DNA of 8,066 nt from Cyclobacteriaceae bacterium (GCA_013140395.1 JABFSY010000477.1:1-8066); one strand, 5' to 3'. Positions 1 to 6,415 are shown, counted from the first letter of the stretch. The notes: a model not told the origin generated them from the letters alone. A program made the numbers and translations.

Positions 1-57
1 GATTAAGCCAACTAATACAAAAACAAGTTGCACTATTTCACGCCTTCCGTCGTTCAT
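1..57 (-). CDS. mrdA: Penicillin-binding protein 2, N-terminus only (partial)
   Basis: Only the first 19 codons lie in the window; they read MNDGRREIVQLVFVLVGLI and run off the left edge. The short polar head followed by a hydrophobic stretch is what the cytoplasmic tail and membrane anchor of a class B penicillin-binding protein look like. In the family, PBP2 is the transpeptidase that crosslinks peptidoglycan during lateral wall growth, working with RodA and MreBCD. The ATG (55-57) overlaps the mreD stop codon (TGA, 54-56) in an ATGA, so translation is probably coupled to mreD. The identification rests mainly on position, directly after mreBCD, since no catalytic motif is visible. Another membrane protein of the cluster, such as RodA, is possible but less likely because RodA normally follows PBP2. 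Confidence 0.75.
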   Translation of the reverse strand, partial: MNDGRREIVQLVFVLVGLI

Positions 58-566
58 CTGCGTCTATCTAAAGAAAGATACTGAAGTAAGAGCATTACCG
101 TCATGGTAAACAGTAAGCTGCTAATTGCTTTCAACATGGTATACCAAAACATGGCAAAGCCCGAGGCCTCCACAAAGAAAAGAACCAAATGATGGACAAA
201 AACGAGCGGAAGAGAATACACCAAAAACCACTGCAATCCGTTGGCCGACAAAGTTGGTGGTGTTCCAATATCGTATCCGCCTTGTGGCGTGATCGTGGCA
301 AGCCAGTAATTTCTCAGGTAAGCAACCAACACAAGAGCCATTGCATGGAGGCCAAGACTATTGTAGAAAATATCAACTGAAAAGCCAAGTAGGAAAGCAA
401 TAAGCATGAGGAGCAAATTATTCATCTCCACCGGTAGTAGAAGAATAAACGCCACGTACAAAAAACAGAATGAGGTATTAAAGAGAACCAAATTCTTCAA
501 CAGCAGAACCTGTAAGATAAGGTACCCAAAAAATAATCCAACCTGCAAAATTCCTCCCCTTATCAT
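54..566 (-). CDS. mreD: Rod shape-determining protein MreD
   Basis: A 170-residue, very hydrophobic protein with about six predicted membrane segments (roughly residues 7-22, 32-47, 50-67, 72-89, 113-131 and 144-163) and a basic end (DRRR). The motif GFSVDIFYNSLGLHA at 61-75 and the following GYD (97-99) are typical of MreD from Bacteroidota. In the family, MreD is an inner-membrane part of the elongasome that binds MreC and helps link the MreB scaffold to wall synthesis. Length is normal. The start codon overlaps the mreC stop (ATGA at 563-566) and the stop overlaps the start of the next gene (ATGA at 54-57), so it is probably translated by coupling inside the mreBCD-mrdA operon. A weak AGGCGAG upstream is the only possible ribosome binding site. 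Confidence 0.93.
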   Translation of the reverse strand: MIRGGILQVGLFFGYLILQVLLLKNLVLFNTSFCFLYVAFILLLPVEMNNLLLMLIAFLLGFSVDIFYNSLGLHAMALVLVAYLRNYWLATITPQGGYDIGTPPTLSANGLQWFLVYSLPLVFVHHLVLFFVEASGFAMFWYTMLKAISSLLFTMTVMLLLQYLSLDRRR

Positions 567-1402
567 TTCGGCTCGCCTATTGTTTTTTGTTCCAACGAAT
601 CCTTCTCTGCCTTTAAGTGGCTCTTCACTACCTCGACAAACGACAGCTTGCCAAAATCTTGCGACAATGCTACTTTAATGGTGTGAAATTGAGCCTCTTC
701 ATTCAACTTAAAACTATTAATCGTTCCAATCACAATTCCTTCGGGGAAAACAGAATTATATCCCGAGGTTACAATGGTATCTCCAATTTTCAATTCGACA
801 TGCCGAGGAATATATTTGAGATCAATCACCCTGGTATCTGTTCCATCCCATTGCACCGTTCCAAAATGACCCGTTCGTTTAATCAGGCTGGAGACTTGGT
901 CATCAATATTCAACAATGATATTAGCACCGCATAGTGATCTGAGACTGACTTTACTTTTCCTACCGCACCTAGTTGACTAATCGCAGCCATGCCAGCTTG
1001 TAATCCATCTTCCTTGCCTTTGTTGATCGTAATAAAATTCTTGTAGTAACGAGTGGAGTTATTGACCACTTTGGCGCTTACAAAATCAAAACGATTGATA
1101 ACCGCAGAATCTCTCACAAAATTGAGCTCTCTTGTGAGTAGAATTTGATCGCGCTGATCTAGTTTTTTTCGGAGCACGCTATTTTCCATAGCCAGATCGT
1201 TGTTGATATCCCGCAAAGAAAAATACTCCCGAATATTCTGAGAAGTGCTTATAATGCTTGCCGCAATCTGATTTGATGTATTGAAATAGGTGGTACTCTG
1301 GTATTGATTATTTTCAACCACCAGCCACGCACTAAATAATTCTAAAAACAGAAAAGTGAAAAAAGCCCTATACTCAAAAAGGAATTTAAGGAGCCGTTCC
1401 AT
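563..1402 (-). CDS. mreC: Rod shape-determining protein MreC
   Basis: A 279-residue bitopic membrane protein. Residues about 12-29 form one N-terminal membrane segment, residues about 62-95 are heptad-rich and likely a coiled coil, and the rest is the periplasmic beta-domain region. The segment with NNSTRYYKNFITINKGKEDG (114-133) and the motif TSGYNSVFPEGIVIG (212-226) match the two conserved blocks of the MreC family. MreC bridges cytoplasmic MreB and MreD to periplasmic wall enzymes, and in studied bacteria it activates PBP2-RodA. The ATG lies 4 bases after the mreB stop with no clear ribosome binding site, and the gene's own stop overlaps the mreD start, so it is part of one transcript. 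The charged tail after about residue 262 (KSHLKAEKDSLEQ) is probably disordered and looks lineage-specific. Confidence 0.95.
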   Translation of the reverse strand: MERLLKFLFEYRAFFTFLFLELFSAWLVVENNQYQSTTYFNTSNQIAASIISTSQNIREYFSLRDINNDLAMENSVLRKKLDQRDQILLTRELNFVRDSAVINRFDFVSAKVVNNSTRYYKNFITINKGKEDGLQAGMAAISQLGAVGKVKSVSDHYAVLISLLNIDDQVSSLIKRTGHFGTVQWDGTDTRVIDLKYIPRHVELKIGDTIVTSGYNSVFPEGIVIGTINSFKLNEEAQFHTIKVALSQDFGKLSFVEVVKSHLKAEKDSLEQKTIGEPK

Positions 1403-1406
1403 TCAC

Positions 1407-2432
1407 TTAGGTCATCAATACTTTTCGGTAGTGGTTAAGATTTTTCAATGCCGCACCGGTACCTCTCACTACCGCGCGAAGAGGATCTTCCGCCACGTGT
1501 ATAGGTAATTTGGTTTTCAAGGAGAGTCGCTTATCGAGGCCGCGCAACATAGCTCCTCCTCCGGTTAGGTAAATACCCTGCTCATAGATGTCAGCTGAGA
1601 GTTCGGGGGGCGACAATTCGAGTGCTTTCAATACCGCTTCTTCCAACTTAGATATTGATTTATCCAATGCAAAAGCCACTTCTGAATAGGAAATCTTGAT
1701 TGTCTTTGGAATACCCGTCATTAAATCACGACCGCGGATTTCATAATCATCAGGACCATCATCTAATTCGGTGAGCGCTGACCCCACTTCAATTTTTACT
1801 CGTTCGGCAGAACGCTCACCAATCAACAGGTTGTGTTGCCTGCGCATATAATCCAAAATATCCCGGTTGAAGGTATCGCCCGCAATTCGTATTGACTGAT
1901 CACAAACAATGCCAGACAACGCTATCACAGCTATATCTGTAGTTCCCCCGCCAATGTCCACGATCATATTTCCAATGGGCTGCTCAATGTCGATCCCTAT
2001 CCCGATGGCCGCAGCGATCGGCTCATGAATCATGTATACTTCTTTGGCATTCGCATGCTCTGCAGAGTCACGGACTGCACGCTTTTCAACTTCCGTTATG
2101 GCGGATGGAATGCAGATCACCATTCGTAAAGATGGCGGAAACAATCTCCTACCGGTGTCGATTAGTTTAATCATCCCGCGGATCATCATCTCTGCCGCGT
2201 GGAAATCAGCGATCACCCCCTCTTTGAGAGGTCGTATGGTTTTAATATTGTCGTGCGTCTTCTCATGCATTTGCATAGCCTCACGCCCAATGGCCAACAC
2301 TTTATTTGTTGTTTTATCAATCGCAATGATGCTCGGTTCATCTACCACCACCTTGTCTTTATGAATAATCAGCGTGTTAGCGGTTCCCAGATCGATGGCG
2401 ATGTCTTGGGTAAAAAAATCGAATAGTCCCAT
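1407..2432 (-). CDS. mreB: Actin-like cell-shape protein MreB
   Basis: A 341-residue bacterial actin of the usual family length. All nucleotide-binding blocks are intact: phosphate-1 loop IDLGTANT (13-20), the HEPIAAAIG segment (136-144) with the probable catalytic Glu137, phosphate-2 loop DIGGGTTD (159-166) and adenosine motif LTGGGAMLRG (289-298). The N-terminal MGLFDFF gives a short amphipathic head suited to membrane contact. MreB polymerises as ATP-dependent membrane-bound filaments that orient peptidoglycan synthesis along the side wall. The start is supported by the best Shine-Dalgarno sequence in the window, AGGAG 8 bases upstream. It is first in the mreBCD-mrdA block and 96 bases downstream of purH, so it may be read from purH, from its own promoter, or both. 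No odd residue was seen. Confidence 0.98.
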   Translation of the reverse strand: MGLFDFFTQDIAIDLGTANTLIIHKDKVVVDEPSIIAIDKTTNKVLAIGREAMQMHEKTHDNIKTIRPLKEGVIADFHAAEMMIRGMIKLIDTGRRLFPPSLRMVICIPSAITEVEKRAVRDSAEHANAKEVYMIHEPIAAAIGIGIDIEQPIGNMIVDIGGGTTDIAVIALSGIVCDQSIRIAGDTFNRDILDYMRRQHNLLIGERSAERVKIEVGSALTELDDGPDDYEIRGRDLMTGIPKTIKISYSEVAFALDKSISKLEEAVLKALELSPPELSADIYEQGIYLTGGGAMLRGLDKRLSLKTKLPIHVAEDPLRAVVRGTGAALKNLNHYRKVLMT

Positions 2433-2440
2433 TTATTTAT

Positions 2441-2445
2441 CTCCT
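2441..2445 (-). promoter_or_regulatory. Ribosome binding site of mreB
   Basis: On the minus strand AGGAG sits 8 bases before the mreB ATG, inside GAGGAGATAAATAA. It is notable because most other genes here lack a clear Shine-Dalgarno sequence, as is usual in Bacteroidota. It fixes the mreB start and suggests strong independent translation of the filament protein compared with its operon partners. Confidence 0.6.
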
Positions 2446-2468
2446 CGTAAAAAAAGTTTTTGAAAGCC

Positions 2469-2476
2469 CGAAATTA
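2469..2476 (-). promoter_or_regulatory. Possible -7 box of an mreB promoter
   Basis: Minus strand TAATTTCG differs by one base from the Bacteroidota -7 consensus TAnnTTTG and would place transcription start about 30 bases before the mreB ATG. No TTG-like -33 element is at a suitable distance, and a one-mismatch hit is not rare in AT-rich DNA, so this is weak. Confidence 0.2.
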
Positions 2477-2499
2477 CAGAAATAATCCGGTGATTTTTA

Positions 2500-2513
2500 A
2501 AGCGTTTTCGCTT
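2500..2513 (-). other. Small hairpin in the purH-mreB spacer
   Basis: AAGCG and CGCTT form a perfect 5-bp stem around a 4-base loop (AAAA on the transcribed minus strand). With one bulged base it extends to 7 bp (TTAAGCG with CGCTTTAA). It starts 16 bases after the purH stop. The bases that follow on the minus strand are TAAAAATC, not a T-run, so it does not look like an intrinsic terminator. It could stabilise or mark a processing point of a purH-mreB transcript, or be chance. Confidence 0.3.
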
Positions 2514-2528
2514 AATAACTTACGTGGG

Positions 2529-4052
2529 CTAATGTTTGAAATGCCTCACCCCTGTAAACACCATTGCCATTCCATGCTGATCACAAAAGTCAATCGACTC
2601 TTGATCCTTGATGGAGCCTCCAGGCTGAATGACTGCTCTTACGCCTTGTTTGTAAGCAATTTCAACACAATCGGGGAAAGGAAAAAAAGCATCAGAGGCC
2701 ATTACAGCTCCCTTCAAATCGAACCCAAACGCAGCAGCTTTGTCAATGGCTTGTCGCAACGCATCTACCCTGCTGGTTTGCCCGACACCACTGGAGAGCA
2801 TTTGCCCATCTACTGCCAAAATGATCGTGTTGGATTTGGTGTGTTTACAGACCTTGCTGGCAAATAAAAGAGCTTTTACCTCTGAAGCGGTAGGCTTAAC
2901 CTTGGTCACGGTCTTTAAGTCGCTTTGTTCATCGGTCTTCAAGTCCAGGTCTTGCTCAATGACACCATTTAACAGGCTTTTGAATTGCTTGGTGGCTGTG
3001 AGTGGCATCTTCTGAAGCAAGAGCATCCTATTCTTTTTGGAGCGTAACAATTCGAGCGCTTTCGCATCGTAATGTGGTGCGATAAGAGTCTCAAAAAAGA
3101 GCTTATTAATCTCTTCGGCAGCTGCCAGGTCGATCGATTGATTTGTTATCAACACTCCGCCAAAAGCAGAAATAGTATCCGCCTGAAATGCTTTTAGGTA
3201 GGCTTCTTTTACTGATGAACCCGTTGCCACCCCACACGCATTGGTATGTTTAATGATCACAAAAGCTGTCTGTCCTTCAAATTCACTTACCAGGTTTACA
3301 GCAGCGTCTACGTCCACCAAATTATTGTAAGAAAGCTCTTTCCCGTTCAATTTCTGAAACAGCGATTCTAACTCGCCATAGTAGACGCCTTTTTGATGGG
3401 GATTCTCTCCATAGCGCAGTACTTGTCCATTTTGAAAACTGGACTTAAAACTGGGTAATTGTTGCTCCTGATTAAAGTAATTGAATATAGCCGAATCATA
3501 ATGAGAGGTTACGTCAAAAGCCTTAGCCGCAAAACGTTTGCGATCTGCTAACTCAGTGGCCACATTGTTTCTCTCCAATAACTCCAAAAGCTCTGCATAT
3601 TGATTTCTAGAAGAGACAATCAAAACATCATTGAAATTTTTGGCTGCGCCACGGATGAGCGATATCCCACCAATATCAATCTTCTCAACAATCTCATCTT
3701 CGTTGCCGCCCATGGTCACGGTTTCCTCAAAGGGATACAAGTCGACAATCACTAAATCGATGGGTGCAATTTTGTATTCATTCGCTTGCTTTAAATCGCC
3801 TGCGTCCTCCCTGCGATAAAGGATTCCACCGAACACCGCTGGGTGAAGGGTTTTTACTCGACCACCAAAAATGGAAGGGTAGCCGGTCAGTTGTTCAACT
3901 GGGATCACCTTGTAACCTAATTTCTCGATGAATTCTTGTGTACCTCCTGTTGAGACAAATTCGACTTTACTCTTGGCGAGCGAATGGATTATGGGTTCTA
4001 AATTGTCTTTGTAGTAAACAGAGATGAGCGCGCGGGTAATCTTTTTAACCAT
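2529..4052 (-). CDS. purH: Bifunctional AICAR transformylase / IMP cyclohydrolase
   Basis: A 507-residue cytoplasmic enzyme catalysing the last two steps of de novo IMP synthesis: formylation of AICAR with 10-formyl-tetrahydrofolate, then ring closure. The N-terminal MGS-like cyclohydrolase domain (about 1-200) has STGGT (34-38) and GRVKTLHP (64-71) with the probable catalytic Lys67. The transformylase domain has RYGENPHQ (213-220), the catalytic Lys268-His269 pair in IIKHTNACG, SSGVGQTSRVDA (420-431), DAFFPF (454-459), QPGGS (476-480) and the usual ending FTGVRHFKH. It is complete, slightly shorter than the roughly 530-residue E. coli protein. The region around 365-385 holds a short internal repeat (DLKT twice, 8 residues apart). 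The gene is followed 96 bases later by mreB on the same strand. A weak AAAGAG lies very close to the start. Confidence 0.98.
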   Translation of the reverse strand: MVKKITRALISVYYKDNLEPIIHSLAKSKVEFVSTGGTQEFIEKLGYKVIPVEQLTGYPSIFGGRVKTLHPAVFGGILYRREDAGDLKQANEYKIAPIDLVIVDLYPFEETVTMGGNEDEIVEKIDIGGISLIRGAAKNFNDVLIVSSRNQYAELLELLERNNVATELADRKRFAAKAFDVTSHYDSAIFNYFNQEQQLPSFKSSFQNGQVLRYGENPHQKGVYYGELESLFQKLNGKELSYNNLVDVDAAVNLVSEFEGQTAFVIIKHTNACGVATGSSVKEAYLKAFQADTISAFGGVLITNQSIDLAAAEEINKLFFETLIAPHYDAKALELLRSKKNRMLLLQKMPLTATKQFKSLLNGVIEQDLDLKTDEQSDLKTVTKVKPTASEVKALLFASKVCKHTKSNTIILAVDGQMLSSGVGQTSRVDALRQAIDKAAAFGFDLKGAVMASDAFFPFPDCVEIAYKQGVRAVIQPGGSIKDQESIDFCDQHGMAMVFTGVRHFKH

Positions 4053-4065
4053 AACTCTTTTTAAG

Positions 4066-4075
4066 GATTTGAGAA
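4066..4075 (+). repeat. Inverted-repeat arm upstream of purH (degenerate)
   Basis: GATTTGAGAA matches 9 of 10 bases of the reverse complement of TTTTCAAATC at 4125-4134 in the same spacer, so the purH-amidase spacer could fold with a loop of about 50 bases. It is weak alone and is listed as the partner of the clearer arm. Confidence 0.3.
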
Positions 4076-4124
4076 AGCTACAAGTTGAAGCAAAAGCTGC
4101 AGTAACCTGAAGTTCCTATTCAAA

Positions 4125-4142
4125 TTTTCAAATCAGCAAATT
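4125..4142 (+). repeat. TTTTCAAAT-type repeat just after the amidase gene
   Basis: TTTTCAAATCAGCAAATT starts 7 bases beyond the amidase stop codon. It matches 16 of 18 bases of the reverse complement of 5038-5055 on the other side of the gene, so the amidase lies between inverted copies. A further CAAA at 4121-4124 extends the pattern. These AT-rich units resemble degenerate intergenic repeats I recall from Cytophagales-type genomes; whether this copy belongs to a genome-wide family cannot be seen here. Confidence 0.6.
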
Positions 4143-4148
4143 TTTAAA

Positions 4149-4985
4149 CTAACTCAGCCCATGTAAAAAATCTCTCTCCTCGAACGCCTCTGCTTCCACA
4201 GAAAAATCATCAGCATCCAAATAAGCTGGGAATCGATCGCGATAGGCTTGGAGTGCATTGCTGCTCAATTCTAACGTTTTAATTGATTCGATGCCTTCCA
4301 CGGTAAAAATTGAATCTCCCTTGGGGCCGATGATCGAAGACTGGCCGTTGTATTCAATACCGTTCCCATCAATACCTACTCGATTGACGCCAACGGCATA
4401 ACTTAGGTTCTCGATCGCGCGGGCGCGTAGTAAAGTCTCCCAGGCAGTAGATCGAACCATTGGCCAGTTGGCCACATAAATCATCAAATCATATGATAAC
4501 TTCTTCAACGAAGGATTCCACCGATTGCGACTCCAAACGGGAAAACGCAGATCATAACAGATGAGCGGACAAATCCTCCAGCCTTTCCAGTGTCCTATCA
4601 ATAAACTCTCACCTTGCGCATATACCTGTTGTTCTTCGGCCATGCGGAACAAGTGGCGTTTATCATAGGTTTTAAAATTGCCGCCCGGCTCCATCCACAG
4701 CAGACGGTTATAAAATCGATCGTGAACGTTTGCAATAAAGCTTCCTAATATCAACGCTCCTGTCTGGTCTGCCATTTGCTTCATCCACTTGAAGGTGCGC
4801 ATATTCATGTGCTCCGCCAACTTATTGGCCTTCATGGTAAACCCTGTGGTAAACATTTCCGGTAAAATGATCACATCAGTGGATTGGCCAATGCGCCATA
4901 TCTTTTCCTCAAAAGAGGCCAAATTAGCCCCTATATCTTCCCAATGAAGGTCAGATTGAATGATGGTAACTCTTAAATCCTGCAT
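4149..4985 (-). CDS. Nitrilase-superfamily amidase (omega-amidase / YafV type)
   Basis: A 278-residue cytoplasmic C-N hydrolase. The complete catalytic triad is visible: Glu43 in LPEMFTTGF, Lys109 in YDKRHLF and Cys143 in PLICYDLRFP. NRVGIDGNGIEYNG (201-214) and the early IIQSDLHWED are typical of the YafV/omega-amidase branch, which in characterised members hydrolyses 2-oxoglutaramate and 2-oxosuccinamate, by-products of glutamine and asparagine transamination. The exact substrate here is inferred. The start is set at MQDLRVTII (4985). The frame is open up to 5063, but the extra 26 residues (MTNFQIFKLSHFQF...) are translated from an AT-rich repeat and lie before the family's conserved beginning. 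AGGG sits 5 bases before the chosen ATG and a -7-like box lies at 5006-5013. The tail after about residue 256 is acidic and somewhat longer than in E. coli YafV. Confidence 0.88.
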   Translation of the reverse strand: MQDLRVTIIQSDLHWEDIGANLASFEEKIWRIGQSTDVIILPEMFTTGFTMKANKLAEHMNMRTFKWMKQMADQTGALILGSFIANVHDRFYNRLLWMEPGGNFKTYDKRHLFRMAEEQQVYAQGESLLIGHWKGWRICPLICYDLRFPVWSRNRWNPSLKKLSYDLMIYVANWPMVRSTAWETLLRARAIENLSYAVGVNRVGIDGNGIEYNGQSSIIGPKGDSIFTVEGIESIKTLELSSNALQAYRDRFPAYLDADDFSVEAEAFEERDFLHGLS

Positions 4986-5005
4986 AGTTGCCCTAAAACG
5001 GAATG

Positions 5006-5013
5006 CAAAGAAA
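5006..5013 (-). promoter_or_regulatory. Probable -7 box of the amidase gene
   Basis: Minus strand TTTCTTTG, followed by CA, differs by one base from TAnnTTTG and would start transcription about 15-20 bases before the ATG at 4985, after the alternative upstream ATG at 5063. It therefore supports the shorter protein. No clear TTG is found at -33; that region falls inside the repeat. Confidence 0.35.
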
Positions 5014-5037
5014 ACCAATTTAAATTGAAAATGGGAT

Positions 5038-5055
5038 AATTTGAAGATTTGAAAA
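5038..5055 (+). repeat. TTTTCAAAT-type repeat upstream of the amidase (inverted copy)
   Basis: AATTTGAAGATTTGAAAA is the inverted partner (16 of 18 bases) of 4125-4142 across the amidase gene. A looser unit, TTTAAATTGAAAATGGG, lies beside it at 5019-5034. On the minus strand it reads TTTTCAAATCTTCAAATT and supplies part of the false N-terminal extension of the amidase frame (FQIFKLSHFQF). Confidence 0.6.
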
Positions 5056-5106
5056 TTAGTCAATTGAGAATGGGAGAATCCACACTATTGATGAAGATTC
5101 TAATCC

Positions 5107-5119
5107 CCAAATTTTCAAC
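5107..5119 (+). repeat. TTTTCAA-type repeat arm after the DUF2461 gene
   Basis: CCAAATTTTCAAC begins directly at the DUF2461 stop codon, in the same orientation as 4125-4142 and opposite to 5038-5055. The DUF2461-amidase spacer thus holds facing arms about 50 bases apart, the same layout as the spacer on the other side of the amidase. Confidence 0.45.
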
Positions 5120-5779
5120 TTAGCTAATGGCGGAAGTAAGAAAATCATTCAATGGTTTGAGCGTCTTGCAAATCTCACCCAGTTTTTTAACAAATTTTTT
5201 GTCGGCCACTTCTTTGTCGGAAAAGTAGTACGAGACAATAAAGCTTTTGTGTTTGAGCCAATCGACATGAGGATGGTCTTTTGGGTAGCCTTTCGGTGCT
5301 TTTTTTAGGCTATCAAAATCATCAAGGCCATTCGGAAACATCTTTACAAACCTTTTATCAGATAGCACCTTTTTCAATGACTCTGGGTTGTAGTCGATCT
5401 CTTGCCTGATTTTTGCGAGGTTTTCTGCATCTGGCATATACATACCCCCCGCTACAAAACTCTGATTATTAGGCTGAATATGGACATAAAATCCGGGCTC
5501 TTGTTCCATTTTTCCTTTTGGAGAAAAGCCCGCGCCCATGTTTACTTTGTAGGGCTTCTTGTCTTTGCTGAATCGCACATCCCGATAAATGCGAAAGCCT
5601 AATTTCCGTGGGTTCAAACCAGCCAAACTATCATCAAACTTTAACAACTCTGCGTGGAGCGCCTCCAGTAAATCTTCAAAAGCCAACTTCGCTTCCAGGT
5701 ACTTAGGCTTATTCTTTTCAAACCATTCGCGATTGTTGTTTTTGGCGATGGCTTTTAAAAATTTCAAGATCTGCTCCAT
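5120..5779 (-). CDS. DUF2461 (TIGR02453) family protein
   Basis: A 219-residue soluble protein without signal peptide or membrane segment, full length for the family. Recognisable blocks are NNNREWF (14-20), GFRIYRDVRFSKDKKPYK (61-78), GFYVHIQPNNQSFVAGGMYMP (from 96 to 116), and KGYPKDHPHVDWLKHKSF (163-180). The family is widespread in bacteria and also found in fungi, but I know of no firm biochemical role, so none is assigned; the conserved Arg, Lys and aromatic residues hint at binding an anionic ligand (inference). The start ATG at 5777-5779 gives the usual family beginning (FLKAIAKNNNREWF). It is divergent from the yceI-like gene (87 bases between starts). The amidase gene follows after 134 bases with repeats and a possible promoter, so a shared transcript is uncertain. 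Confidence 0.9.
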   Translation of the reverse strand: MEQILKFLKAIAKNNNREWFEKNKPKYLEAKLAFEDLLEALHAELLKFDDSLAGLNPRKLGFRIYRDVRFSKDKKPYKVNMGAGFSPKGKMEQEPGFYVHIQPNNQSFVAGGMYMPDAENLAKIRQEIDYNPESLKKVLSDKRFVKMFPNGLDDFDSLKKAPKGYPKDHPHVDWLKHKSFIVSYYFSDKEVADKKFVKKLGEICKTLKPLNDFLTSAIS

Positions 5780-5866
5780 AATATTTAACTACCTTGTTCT
5801 GCGAAATTTAACGATTTAAAAGTTCAAATACACTCAACTAGTTTGCGCTACCTTCAATAAAACGTT
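5780..5866. promoter_or_regulatory. Divergent spacer between DUF2461 and yceI-like genes
   Basis: These 87 bases must hold promoters for both directions. Candidate -7 boxes are all imperfect: minus strand TAAATTTC (5807-5814) and TGTATTTG, and plus strand TAGTTTG (5839-5845), one base short of TAnnTTTG. A perfect 8-base palindrome AACTAGTT lies at 5836-5843. None of these is good enough to call on its own. Confidence 0.35.
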
Positions 5867-6409
5867 ATGAAATCAATCGTATTTTTTCTTTTTGTGTTAG
5901 GTCATTTGTCAATGTGTGCCCAAACCAAGTTCTCAATAAAAACAGGTGAGATCGAGTTCACTTCTAATGCGAAACTAGAGTTGATAAAGGCTGAATCAAA
6001 AAATATACAGGGCGTAATCAATACGGCCAATAATCAATTTGCTTTCCTGGTAAAGGTTCAATCGTTTGAAGGGTTTAATAGTAAGTTGCAAAAAGACCAT
6101 TTCAACGAGAAATACATGGAAAGTGATAAGTTTTATGATGCCACGTTTACGGGAAAAATTATGGAGACCATCAATTATTCGAAGGATGGAGAATACGATG
6201 TAAAGGCAAATGGATATCTCACGATCCATGGAAAAAAACAGCCCAGAACTATTCCCGCCAAAATAAAAATGGATCAAGGAGTTCTTTCAGTAGTTTCGAG
6301 TTTTACGGTTGTTTTGGCCGACCACGACATTAAGATACCCGAGATTGTTAGCACTAAAATTGCAACAGAAATTTATGTAAAAATGAATTTGGTTATGGCG
6401 CCCAAGTAG
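5867..6409 (+). CDS. Secreted YceI-family protein
   Basis: A 180-residue protein with an N-terminal signal peptide (hydrophobic 4-16, probable signal peptidase I cut near C17-A18-Q19), followed by one YceI-like beta-barrel domain. Family blocks are SFEGFNSKLQKDHFNEKYME (66-85), SDKFYDATFTGKI (86-98), GYLTIHGKKQPRTIP (116-130) and FTVVLADHDIKIPEIVSTKIA (from 146 to 166). YceI proteins are periplasmic or exported lipocalin-like barrels; a structurally studied member binds a polyisoprenoid, but the ligand here is unknown. Cys17 does not sit in a good lipobox (LSMC), so a lipoprotein is less likely. The gene stands alone on the plus strand, divergent from DUF2461 and convergent with murF, and is probably a single-gene transcript. 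Confidence 0.9.
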   Translation: MKSIVFFLFVLGHLSMCAQTKFSIKTGEIEFTSNAKLELIKAESKNIQGVINTANNQFAFLVKVQSFEGFNSKLQKDHFNEKYMESDKFYDATFTGKIMETINYSKDGEYDVKANGYLTIHGKKQPRTIPAKIKMDQGVLSVVSSFTVVLADHDIKIPEIVSTKIATEIYVKMNLVMAPK

Positions 6410-6415
6410 TGCCAA

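Noticed and set aside
2032..2364. Plus-strand open frame of 110 codons opposite mreB
   Set aside because: It is a mirror of the conserved mreB coding sequence; no separate promoter or family resemblance was seen.
2495..2516. Intrinsic terminator after purH
   Set aside because: The hairpin is only 5 bp and is followed by A-rich rather than T-rich sequence on the transcribed strand.
2460..2867. Plus-strand open frame of 135 codons opposite the end of purH
   Set aside because: It lies antisense to a fully recognisable enzyme, and its translation is low-complexity and shows no known motif or ribosome binding site.
4053..4148. Clear promoter for purH
   Set aside because: The best match, minus-strand TAGCTTTC, has one mismatch and no TTG at a suitable distance, so it was not listed as a feature.
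5867..5920. Lipoprotein signal (Cys17) in the yceI-like protein
   Set aside because: LSMC has Met before the Cys where Gly, Ala or Ser is normal; a signal peptidase I cut near CAQ fits better, though it is not excluded.
5996..6277. Minus-strand open frame of 93 codons within the yceI-like gene
   Set aside because: The opposite strand encodes a complete YceI domain with signal peptide; the antisense product has no recognisable feature.
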